Source: Vicinamibacterales bacterium (GTDB lineage: Bacteria > Acidobacteriota > Vicinamibacteria > Vicinamibacterales > UBA823). Taken from it: 64,000 nt of DNA. Shown here piece after piece: positions 16,849 through 23,779 of the stretch. Both the position numbers and the translations under genes were made by a program. Location of the stretch: the NCBI GenBank assembly GCA_036012125.1, contig DASCOS010000009.1, forward strand, positions 1 through 64,000, written 5' to 3'. The notes under the pieces are model-generated. The model worked only from the letters and a program-made list of their open reading frames with translations. It was not told the origin of the DNA and searched no databases. How positions within the stretch are numbered: position 1 is the first letter of the stretch; every line of letters starts with the position of its first letter.

Positions 16849-17668
16849 CGCTGTTTGGACAATCGCTCGAGAAGAACTCGCAGGTCGTGTCCGCAATCGC
16901 TGGATCTGGACGGTGAGTGTCCTCGTGCTGATTACGTCCCTTACTGTTGCTTTTCTGGGTTCGGTATCGGTCGGGGTCATTGGTGCACGCGGGTCAGAAG
17001 TCGTCATGGCGAGCCTTCTAAATCTAGCTGTCTACTTGGTCCCACTCCTTGCTCTCGTCATGGGTGCTGGCGTTATCATTGACGAGAAACAGCGCGGGAT
17101 CTTAGATGTGTTTCTCGTCTGTCCCGTGTCATCAGCCGAGTACTTTCTCGGAAAGTTTGTCGGGTATGTGTGGGCCTTGTCGATTGCCCTCTTGGCAAGT
17201 TTCGTGCCCACAGGCATTCTTCTAGTAGTGACGACTGCAATTAATCCCACAGAATATCTGCTGTTGCTCCTACTTGTCCTTTCGTTAGGAGTCGTCTTTC
17301 TCGCGATCTCTTTTTTCATCTCGATTCTTTCCCGCGATCACGCTCGAGGTGTCGGCTTGTCCATCCTCGTGTGGGTTCTGTCTGTCTTTGTGTACGACTT
17401 GGCACTCGTTGGAGGCCTAGTGCTCTACCAAGGCGAGATCTCCCCTACAGTCTTTGGGGCGATCTTATTGCTGAATCCAATAGACATCTTTCGCTTGCTT
17501 GCACTCTCTTGGGTAGGTAGCGCTGCCTCGCCTCTTGGCTTAGGCACGGTGGCGCAGCCTTTTCCAGTTGAGATACTCGCAGGCTTCTTAGTCCTATGGG
17601 GCATCGTGCCGCTGTGGCTGAGCCACCGTCTATTTCAGACCCGTCTAGTTAAGGATAGATTGTTATGA
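16835..17668 (+). CDS. nosY: NosY, permease of the NosDFY transporter
   Basis: A 277-residue integral membrane protein with six predicted helices, and with the ABC-2-type pattern near residues 65-110 (IDEKQRGILDVFLVCPVSS, the coupling region). It starts with TTG 16835, chosen because GAGGAGGTG lies a few bases upstream inside the end of nosF. An earlier TTG at 16820 lies on the wrong side of that site. It overlaps nosF by 14 bases and the next gene by four (ATGA). It forms the membrane part of the complex with NosF, and the NosD part of the fusion is its periplasmic partner. Confidence 0.9.
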   Translation: MKRVDAVWTIAREELAGRVRNRWIWTVSVLVLITSLTVAFLGSVSVGVIGARGSEVVMASLLNLAVYLVPLLALVMGAGVIIDEKQRGILDVFLVCPVSSAEYFLGKFVGYVWALSIALLASFVPTGILLVVTTAINPTEYLLLLLLVLSLGVVFLAISFFISILSRDHARGVGLSILVWVLSVFVYDLALVGGLVLYQGEISPTVFGAILLLNPIDIFRLLALSWVGSAASPLGLGTVAQPFPVEILAGFLVLWGIVPLWLSHRLFQTRLVKDRLL

Positions 17669-18297
17669 CTCCAAACATGCTCAAAGCTCTTCGCACGTTG
17701 TTCTTCTTTCTCATTTTTCTCGCCACAGGTCTGGGAACAAGCCTTGGCGGAGACCTTAAAGGCCGCATCTCACTCCCTCGCGGTTCAGGACCTACTATCG
17801 TATTCGTACAGGGTGTCAGAAGTGAGGCGCTTCCCAAACAAGACACCGTCATTACCCACCTCGTTGGCGGAGAATTCACCCCATCTGTCGCGATCGCCTA
17901 TGTTGGAAATCAGTTCATTTTCAAAAATGAGGATGACGCATTACATACGACGCATCTTTATCTCCATTTGGCCTACCAAAAAGAAGTGTCGGGGCGACCC
18001 ATCAAGAACGGTGCAACGCTCTACAACATCGCTCTACCGAAACCTGGAATGGAAGTGAGCCGGCCAGTTAAGCCTTATTTTCGATTCAGTGCTGACACTG
18101 GAGTCATCGATGTCCGCTGTAATTCTCATCCAACAGAATCCGCGACGGTCCTTGTGTTCGATCACCCTTTTGTAACGGTTGCTGATTCAGATGGTGCTTT
18201 TAATATTTCAGGAGTGCCGGCAGGAACGCATGAGGTCTGGATTTGGCAAGATGGAGGTGCCTCAATATGGAAATCGATCGAGGTGTCAGACTCATGA
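17665..18297 (+). CDS. Exported cupredoxin-like protein of the nos operon
   Basis: A 210-residue protein with an N-terminal signal (helix at residues 10-27). The middle resembles cupredoxin-like/methylamine-utilisation-type proteins: FKNEDDALHTTH (His94, His97), then DVRCNSHP (Cys152, His155). The His...Cys-x2-His spacing could bind copper. The last 45 residues look like a carboxypeptidase-regulatory-like beta-sandwich (DSDGAFNISGVPAGTHEVWIW). It overlaps nosY and the SCO gene by four bases each, so it belongs to the same translation unit. Copper handling for NosZ or electron transfer is the likely role, by context and ligands; it is not NosL. Confidence 0.75.
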   Translation: MTPNMLKALRTLFFFLIFLATGLGTSLGGDLKGRISLPRGSGPTIVFVQGVRSEALPKQDTVITHLVGGEFTPSVAIAYVGNQFIFKNEDDALHTTHLYLHLAYQKEVSGRPIKNGATLYNIALPKPGMEVSRPVKPYFRFSADTGVIDVRCNSHPTESATVLVFDHPFVTVADSDGAFNISGVPAGTHEVWIWQDGGASIWKSIEVSDS

Positions 18298-18842
18298 TGA
18301 CCCGCCTTGCAATCACCCTCGCGTTGATCGTTACGGTGCAAGCCGAGGGATTGCCACGCTTCACGTTTACGAATTATGACGGTCAAGTTGTCTCTAATCA
18401 TACTCTTGTTGGCAAAGTCACAGTCGTTGTGCCTACCTACGCGAAATGCGTGTTTGCATGCCCCATGATCACTTCACGGTTGATCGAACTGGATGGAAAA
18501 CTGCAGAACCCGGAAACCATTCAGTATCTTCATGTCTCCATTCAACCCGAAGAAGACACCACGGAAGAAATATTGAGTCACTTCAGCGACCATGCGATCG
18601 AAGCAAATCAAGATTCACGATGGTTGTTTGCAAATGGCCCCAAGAAACAGATCGAGAACTTTCTTGCAGAGATCGGAATTGAAATTACTCGCACCACAGT
18701 CGACCAGGGAGTCCTAATCGAACACACAACTCGAGTTTATGTGGTGGATCAAGACGGTGCGATAGCTGCCGTTTTTGGAACCTATTACTGGGATGATGAG
18801 GAGATGGAAAGTGTCCTTCAACGCCTATCTGTCAAGACCTGA
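18294..18842 (+). CDS. SCO1/SenC-family copper chaperone/thiol protein
   Basis: A 182-residue thioredoxin-fold protein with the SCO copper motif C52VFAC56P and the distant ligand His144 (IEHTTRVYVVD). A short N-terminal hydrophobic segment (residues 4-17) exports or anchors it. ATG 18294 overlaps the preceding stop as ATGA and follows GAGGTG. SCO proteins deliver copper to, or keep reduced the cysteines of, CuA sites. In this operon the natural client is the CuA centre of NosZ. No nosL is present in the window, so this protein may take over part of that job. Confidence 0.9.
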   Translation: MMTRLAITLALIVTVQAEGLPRFTFTNYDGQVVSNHTLVGKVTVVVPTYAKCVFACPMITSRLIELDGKLQNPETIQYLHVSIQPEEDTTEEILSHFSDHAIEANQDSRWLFANGPKKQIENFLAEIGIEITRTTVDQGVLIEHTTRVYVVDQDGAIAAVFGTYYWDDEEMESVLQRLSVKT

Positions 18843-19875
18843 GCGTCGCGAGTTTCTTCGCGTGACTGCCCTAAGCAGTGCATCACTCGTCACTTCAAGT
18901 TATTGTCCACTGCTTGAAGGCGCAAGCACTCCGAATATAGCCGGCTGCCGCCTTATGGAATTCGATGTGAGTTACACCACCGAAATCAGCAGTCTTCCCC
19001 GTGATGCCAAAGTATTCAGTGTCTGGATGCCGTTACCTTCCACTGATCATGCACAAGACATCTCCAACGTGCAGATTGAAAGCAGCTTGTCATACGACGT
19101 GACCCAAACTGAAGCTTTTTTCTCTGACACATTGCACGTTCATGCCAAAGCTTCACAAGCTCCTTGTAAGATCGAAGCGCGTTATCATATCGCTCGCTCA
19201 CGAGTTGGAGTTCACGCGGAAGCCGTAAATATGCGGGACCTCGCCAATTACCTGCAAACCACTAGGACGGTTCGCATGACTCCTGATATTGAAGATTTTG
19301 CAACCCGCATCATTGGTGAGGCAAGTCATCCATTAGAGATTGGTCGCCGCGTTTTTAGAGGAATTCAATCTTTACTCACTTACGATAATACTATTCCTGG
19401 CTGTGGCACTGGAGATACTGCGTGGATCATGAAGCATCACCGAGGCAAGTGTGATGACTACCACGCACTGTTTATGGCCATCATGGTTTCTCGTGGAATA
19501 CCCGTCAGATGGGAACAGGGGTTTCCACTCCCGTTCCCAGATGAAACAACAAATACTGGCGGCCAAATTGAGGGCGATTGTACCGGCTCGCACTGCTGGG
19601 TGAGTTTCTATGTTCCGGAGTACGGATGGGTGCCTGTCGATGTTTCTGAGGCAGACAAGACGCCTTTTGCTGGAGATTTCTATTTCGGCAACCTCACGCC
19701 AAATCGATTCCAAGTTTCAACTGGGCGTTCGGTCGTATTGAACCCTAAGCAAGGAGGCGATCCTTTGCCGAGTTTTGCGTTTTCGTATGCCGAAGCAGAC
19801 GGAATACCACTTGTGTACCTTGTTAATTACCAAAACATTATTAGTTACAGTGTCACCAATGTGGAGTTCTCTTGA
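18811..19875 (+). CDS. Tat-exported transglutaminase-like protein
   Basis: GTG 18811 is preferred because GAGGAG lies seven bases before it; it overlaps the SCO gene by 32 bases. The 354-residue product begins with a twin-arginine signal (ERREFLRVTALSS). Its second half is a transglutaminase-like cysteine-protease fold with the full triad: Cys214 (GKCDDYHALF), His261 (GSHCWVSFY) and Asp277 (VPVDVSEAD). The first 130 residues form a beta domain resembling the region found before this fold in related proteins. The fold hydrolyses or cross-links peptide amides. Its position in a nos operon is unusual; processing or folding of an envelope copper protein is conceivable but unproven. Confidence 0.8.
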   Translation: MSFNAYLSRPERREFLRVTALSSASLVTSSYCPLLEGASTPNIAGCRLMEFDVSYTTEISSLPRDAKVFSVWMPLPSTDHAQDISNVQIESSLSYDVTQTEAFFSDTLHVHAKASQAPCKIEARYHIARSRVGVHAEAVNMRDLANYLQTTRTVRMTPDIEDFATRIIGEASHPLEIGRRVFRGIQSLLTYDNTIPGCGTGDTAWIMKHHRGKCDDYHALFMAIMVSRGIPVRWEQGFPLPFPDETTNTGGQIEGDCTGSHCWVSFYVPEYGWVPVDVSEADKTPFAGDFYFGNLTPNRFQVSTGRSVVLNPKQGGDPLPSFAFSYAEADGIPLVYLVNYQNIISYSVTNVEFS

Positions 19876-19938
19876 TAATTGAGATTTGGGGCGGCAAGTC
19901 GATAAATCGCATAAGACGGCACGCTAGGAGAACGAAAA

Positions 19939-20235
19939 ATGAAAAAACTTAATTGCAAGGCGACGGCTGTGACCGTTGGCCTATTCCTGGGAGGATGGAT
20001 TTTTTTGGTACATATTTCAAACTTAACCTGGCCTGGCTACGGACAAGCGGCCCTCGATGTCATCGCTTCGATTTATCCTGGCTATCATCCAACTGCTAGT
20101 TTTGCTCAAGTCCTTATCGGCACCCTATACGGACTGTTGGACGGCGCAGTCGGCGGAGCCCTTTTCGCCTGGCTCTATAACTTGTGGGCCGATAAATTTG
20201 CAGGATGCATTCACTGCTCTCATGGTGCCGAGTGA
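19939..20235 (+). CDS. Small holin-like two-helix membrane protein
   Basis: A 98-residue protein with two hydrophobic helices (about 10-28 and 55-83). The second contains LYGLLDGAVGGALFAWLYNL, a pattern seen in small proteins often annotated as bacteriophage holins but found widely outside phages. It ends with GCIHCSHGAE, a CxxC-x-H tail that could bind a metal. There is no phage context here. The gene is the penultimate member of the nos-region run, 63 bases after the transglutaminase-like gene, with GGAG in front. Confidence 0.7.
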   Translation: MKKLNCKATAVTVGLFLGGWIFLVHISNLTWPGYGQAALDVIASIYPGYHPTASFAQVLIGTLYGLLDGAVGGALFAWLYNLWADKFAGCIHCSHGAE

Positions 20236-20287
20236 TTATGGTTCGATCTCTCCACCATTTACGCCTATTGCTGAGTTCAAGCCAACA

Positions 20288-20806
20288 ATGACAATGGAAA
20301 TGAAAAAAGTCTGTCTGATTGCGATCTGCGGAATGATGACTCTTGCTATCACCAGAGACGCCACGCCTCAATCAGTAGCTGAGGTTGGACAAACTCCTCC
20401 ACCGTTTTCACTTTCTGATGAATTTCAGGATCTGCATAGACTAGAGGATTACCTAGGAAAACCGATTATCCTCTACTTTACCCACAACATGTGCCATTAC
20501 TGCACGCAAGTGATTGCATTTCTAAAACGTGCACAAACGAGATACCAAGGCACCGATCTTGTGATTTTGACTATCAATGTTTGGGCAGACGAAGGCGAAT
20601 TAATTAAACGCTATAAGGAAGCATACGACCTTCCGTTCCCTATGCTGGCTGGCAAGAATCTGAACTTGCTACGAGATTACGAAGTCAATTATGTGCCGAT
20701 AATTGTCTTCATTAATCGCGAAGGATTGGTTCAACGACTTTATCATCACTACATACTGGAAACAGACTTCTTAAAAAGTGCGTCGGCCATCGTCGAGGGC
20801 AAATAA
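20288..20806 (+). CDS. Thioredoxin-like (redoxin/TlpA-type) exported protein
   Basis: A 172-residue protein with a hydrophobic N-terminal signal and a thioredoxin fold. The active site is MCHYC (Cys69, Cys72) in FTHNMCHYCTQV, and the cis-Pro region is NYVPIIVFIN. Three in-frame ATGs (20288, 20294, 20300) are possible starts and none has a strong ribosome binding site. TlpA-like proteins reduce periplasmic disulphides. After a SCO protein, a CuA enzyme and cytochromes c, it may keep CuA or haem-binding cysteines reduced. GC falls to the mid 40s per cent across this end of the operon. Confidence 0.8.
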   Translation: MTMEMKKVCLIAICGMMTLAITRDATPQSVAEVGQTPPPFSLSDEFQDLHRLEDYLGKPIILYFTHNMCHYCTQVIAFLKRAQTRYQGTDLVILTINVWADEGELIKRYKEAYDLPFPMLAGKNLNLLRDYEVNYVPIIVFINREGLVQRLYHHYILETDFLKSASAIVEGK

Positions 20807-20875
20807 TGGTGAACCCGCGCTCGACAGGTGCCCTCCCTGGCCACCCGTCTTTTTCAATCGATTGACTTGAATCCA

Positions 20876-21448
20876 CTATTCATTTTGTAGAATCCACGCC
20901 ACACCTGAACCGGTGCCGTAGGCAACAAGAGCTACCAGGCTTCCAAGGCAAAGCATGATTGTTCCGCTGATCCACCAGCGACCAGCAGTCACGACCGTTT
21001 GAGCCGCGCCGATTCCAAATTGGACAGCCAGGGCACAGACGATCGCCACTCCAAAGCGGTCTGATAAATCAGGGACGAGATAGGGTACAAGTGGAACTAT
21101 GCCGGCGCCGATGAAGGCCAGCATGGTGGCGAGTCCATGACGTATTGGCTGGGATTCTACCTCGGGTTGATGTTGACGCTCTAATGCACTTTCACGGGCC
21201 CGAATACTGAGGTAATTGCCGACACCCATTGCGAGCCCATCCGCAAGAAGATTTGCGAGGCCCACAATGACCACTGCTCGAGCCGACAAAGCTCCACCGG
21301 TAATACCAGCCACGACCGCAAAGGTGGTCAGAACTCCATCAGTTCCTCCATAAACCAAGTCAGCAACGTAATGTTGCAACAACCCATAAGCGTCCTTCGG
21401 TTCTTTATGCAGACAGAGACGTTTCGGGTTCGGGTGTAGAGTTGTCAC
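20876..21448 (-). CDS. VIT1/CCC1-family transporter (Fe/Mn)
   Basis: A 190-residue integral membrane protein of the VIT/CCC1 family. The first helix pair carries YGGTDGVLTTFAVVAG, the next GLANLLADGLAMGVGNYLS, both hallmarks including the conserved Asp and Met residues. Then comes the charged loop with Glu residues and three more helices. Family members move Fe2+ or Mn2+ out of the cytosol. It starts with GTG 21448. It is divergent from the radical SAM gene and shares with it an intergenic region with a dyad (21508-21523). Confidence 0.85.
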   Translation of the reverse strand: MTTLHPNPKRLCLHKEPKDAYGLLQHYVADLVYGGTDGVLTTFAVVAGITGGALSARAVVIVGLANLLADGLAMGVGNYLSIRARESALERQHQPEVESQPIRHGLATMLAFIGAGIVPLVPYLVPDLSDRFGVAIVCALAVQFGIGAAQTVVTAGRWWISGTIMLCLGSLVALVAYGTGSGVAWILQNE

Positions 21449-21507
21449 GAATATTCTTCTCTTGCTTGAAGATGCAAGACATTGTTGTCAAGTCTTAATT
21501 CAAGTTG

Positions 21508-21523
21508 TATGACATTCGTCATA
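21508..21523. promoter_or_regulatory. Dyad between the VIT and radical SAM genes
   Basis: TATGA-CATTCG-TCATA, perfect 5-bp arms (6 bp if the flanking C/G of the spacer is counted). For the radical SAM gene, CATGCT (21545-21550) lies 29.5 bases from the dyad centre, the same distance as in the hemerythrin-like promoter. Confidence 0.5.
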
Positions 21524-21603
21524 GGAAATTCGAAGATCGCTGGACATGCTTTTCGTTAGTTGAATTTTTTTCACCAATTCAATAACCTACCGGAACTCTT
21601 CAT

Positions 21604-23253
21604 ATGACCACAGCACTACATCCCAAAGGCACAAACGCCAAAATACTTTTAACCTCGGTCTTTGGTCCGTTTGGGCAGGATGATGAATACGGAAGCCGGG
21701 CAATTAATCCAATGGAGCTGTACCACAATCAAGTGACGAGAGAGCAAGGGCCATTTTCATTACGAATGCATCATCGGTCATGGGGGCTAATGCTCATCCA
21801 GGAAAATCTTTCAGCGTCTTCGACACTTCTTGATTTTCCTGATCGCGCTCGCTTCATACAGGAGATAAGAATCAAAGACTATGACATTGTAGGGATCTCT
21901 GGAATTATCGTGAATGTGGGAAAAGTCCAGGAATTATGCCGCTTGGTGCGCTTACACTCACCAACTTCAACCATCGTGGTTGGCGGACATGTTGCTGCCA
22001 TTCCAGGTGTTGAACAGTTGCTTGATGCCGATCATATTGTGAAGGGTGAAGGCGTTCGTTGGTTTCGGGGTTTCCTCGGCGAACCACTTAATCGCCCTAT
22101 TAAGCATCCCGTAATTCCGTCGTCTTTTGGATTTCGCATTATGGGTATTAGAGCACCAGCTGGCGGCGGTAATCGCGCAGCGACGATTATCCCTTCAGTC
22201 GGTTGTCCCATGGGCTGTGATTTTTGCACCACTTCAGATTTTTTTGGTGGAAAAGGTAAATTTGTAAACTTCTACCAACGCGGGAAAGAAGTGTTTCAAG
22301 TAATGTGTGAAGCCGAAGACCAGTTGGGCGTTTCATCTTTCTTTATTATGGATGAAAACTTTCTTCTGTATAAGAAGCGGGCCCTTGAATTACATCAGCA
22401 TATGAAGACGCATGGCAAAGCCTGGTCTCTGTATGTGTTTTCGTCAGCCAACGCTATAGCAAAATACTCAATGCGTGAGCTTATCGATCTTGGGATACGC
22501 TGGATTTGGCTGGGATTAGAGTCACCAAATAGTGACTATAAGAAATTAAAGGGCATAGATACGCAAAAACTGACGAAGGAACTGCAAGAGCATGGAATTT
22601 CGGTGCTTGGATCAACGATTGTCGGTCTCCCCCATCATACTCCCGAGAATATTTCCCAAGAACTTTCGCATGCAATAGACCACGACGTCGATTTTCACCA
22701 GTTCATGTTATATACGCCGATGCCTGGGACGCAGCTCTATATCAGAATGAAAAAAGAAGACCGCATCCTAGACAATCTCAATCTTGCCGACATTCACGGC
22801 CAAGACAAATTCAATTTTCAACACCCAGCTATTTCTCGTGAAGCCTCAAAAGAGATCCTTGATGACGCATTCCGACGTGATTACGATTGTAATGGTCCAA
22901 GTCTGTACCGTTTAATCCGCACGAAGTTCAATGGCTGGGTGCGGTATCATGATGATGCGGACCCGCGTATCCGAGCAATGGAAGCTATCCAAAAACGAGG
23001 GTTCTATGGCTTCGGCATCGCTCTGTGGGTAATGGAACACTATCTGCGGTCTTCACACCCTTCAGTTAGCCAACAGATCCGTGCACTTCGCTTGGACGTC
23101 GAGCGTGAAATGGGCGGTTTCAGGGCATTGATTAACAAGGCCCTTGGACCGATACTGTTGTGGATAGCTCAACGAGAGGGGCGACGCTTTCCGAAAGGTC
23201 GCCGCCTTGAACCACGCACCTTCCTGAATCGAGTCCAGTCAGAAAGCCAATAG
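21604..23253 (+). CDS. B12-binding-domain radical SAM protein
   Basis: A 549-residue protein. The N-terminal half has a cobalamin-binding-like Rossmann region (YDIVGISGIIVNVGKV, then TIVVGGHVAAIPG). A radical SAM core follows, with the cluster motif Cys201-x3-Cys205-x2-Cys208 (GCPMGCDFC), then FFIMDENFL and WLGLESPN strands of the barrel. The C-terminal 150 residues are helical and Arg-rich. The family includes methylases and ring-forming enzymes such as the hopanoid and bacteriochlorophyll enzymes; I cannot assign a substrate. Whether it truly binds B12 is uncertain, since no clear D-x-H-x-x-G is visible. It stands alone on its strand. Confidence 0.85.
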   Translation: MTTALHPKGTNAKILLTSVFGPFGQDDEYGSRAINPMELYHNQVTREQGPFSLRMHHRSWGLMLIQENLSASSTLLDFPDRARFIQEIRIKDYDIVGISGIIVNVGKVQELCRLVRLHSPTSTIVVGGHVAAIPGVEQLLDADHIVKGEGVRWFRGFLGEPLNRPIKHPVIPSSFGFRIMGIRAPAGGGNRAATIIPSVGCPMGCDFCTTSDFFGGKGKFVNFYQRGKEVFQVMCEAEDQLGVSSFFIMDENFLLYKKRALELHQHMKTHGKAWSLYVFSSANAIAKYSMRELIDLGIRWIWLGLESPNSDYKKLKGIDTQKLTKELQEHGISVLGSTIVGLPHHTPENISQELSHAIDHDVDFHQFMLYTPMPGTQLYIRMKKEDRILDNLNLADIHGQDKFNFQHPAISREASKEILDDAFRRDYDCNGPSLYRLIRTKFNGWVRYHDDADPRIRAMEAIQKRGFYGFGIALWVMEHYLRSSHPSVSQQIRALRLDVEREMGGFRALINKALGPILLWIAQREGRRFPKGRRLEPRTFLNRVQSESQ

Positions 23254-23285
23254 CGTTCTTATTCCAAACTGCCGAAACACATTCT

Positions 23286-23450
23286 TCATTTGTCACAGGA
23301 GGAGACGTAAAAAGCCCTAATGCTATTAGAGGTGTCAGAGGGTTGACACTCCCTGTGGAGCCAGCAACTCCAGAGTTCCATGACCACCATCCCCACGCAG
23401 AGGCCGACCGAGAACACCAGGCCCAAGAGCAGCAGGACACTCAGCGTCAT
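23286..23450 (-). CDS. Tiny single-helix membrane protein, second of a pair
   Basis: A 54-residue ORF starting MTLSVLLLLGLVFSVGLCVG: one strong transmembrane helix followed by a short polar tail with several cysteines. Its ATG overlaps the stop of the 35-residue ORF before it as ATGA (23450-23447), as in real coupled gene pairs. It has no recognised family. Size and topology are like accessory subunits of membrane complexes, but no complex is encoded beside it. Confidence 0.4.
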   Translation of the reverse strand: MTLSVLLLLGLVFSVGLCVGMVVMELWSCWLHRECQPSDTSNSIRAFYVSSCDK

Positions 23451-23554
23451 CGCCGCCCCCGCAGTCCGTCGAGGGCGAGGCCAACAACCCACACCATGCC
23501 AATGAGCAGGAGCGTAGCTATTAGAAAAAGGGCGGCAGCGAGGTGGTCAGTCAT
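23447..23554 (-). CDS. Tiny single-helix membrane protein, first of a pair
   Basis: A 35-residue ORF (MTDHLAAALFLIATLLLIG, then MVWVVGLALDGLRGRR) with one transmembrane helix and a basic C-terminus that predicts an N-out/C-in topology. GAGGAA lies just before its ATG. It overlaps the next tiny gene by ATGA. The 225 bases between it and the ThDP gene (23555-23779) show nothing else that I can support. Confidence 0.4.
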   Translation of the reverse strand: MTDHLAAALFLIATLLLIGMVWVVGLALDGLRGRR

Positions 23555-23779
23555 GCGTTCCTCACGCGACTAAGTTCGCTCCGCAGCCATGCGATAAACT
23601 TTGTGGCCGATGACTTGCCCCCGACGTGGAACTGGATAGGCGTCTCCAACGCCCACAGGTCACAAGGTGGACCCGGCCTCGTACAGAGTGGTCATCTTCC
23701 AGCCGTAGATGGATGCCGATAGAGAAGGGACGACCCCTTTCTCTATCGCCACGATTTATGGTGACTCAAGCCGCGACTT

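Noticed and set aside
20854-20865. Palindrome TCAATCGATTGA between convergent genes
   Set aside because: Twelve bases with no promoter nearby; it could be chance.
20867-20893. TTGAAT-N15-TAGAAT, resembling the shared promoter form
   Set aside because: The spacing is two bases too short, and it lies at the 3' end of a convergent gene with nothing downstream to drive.
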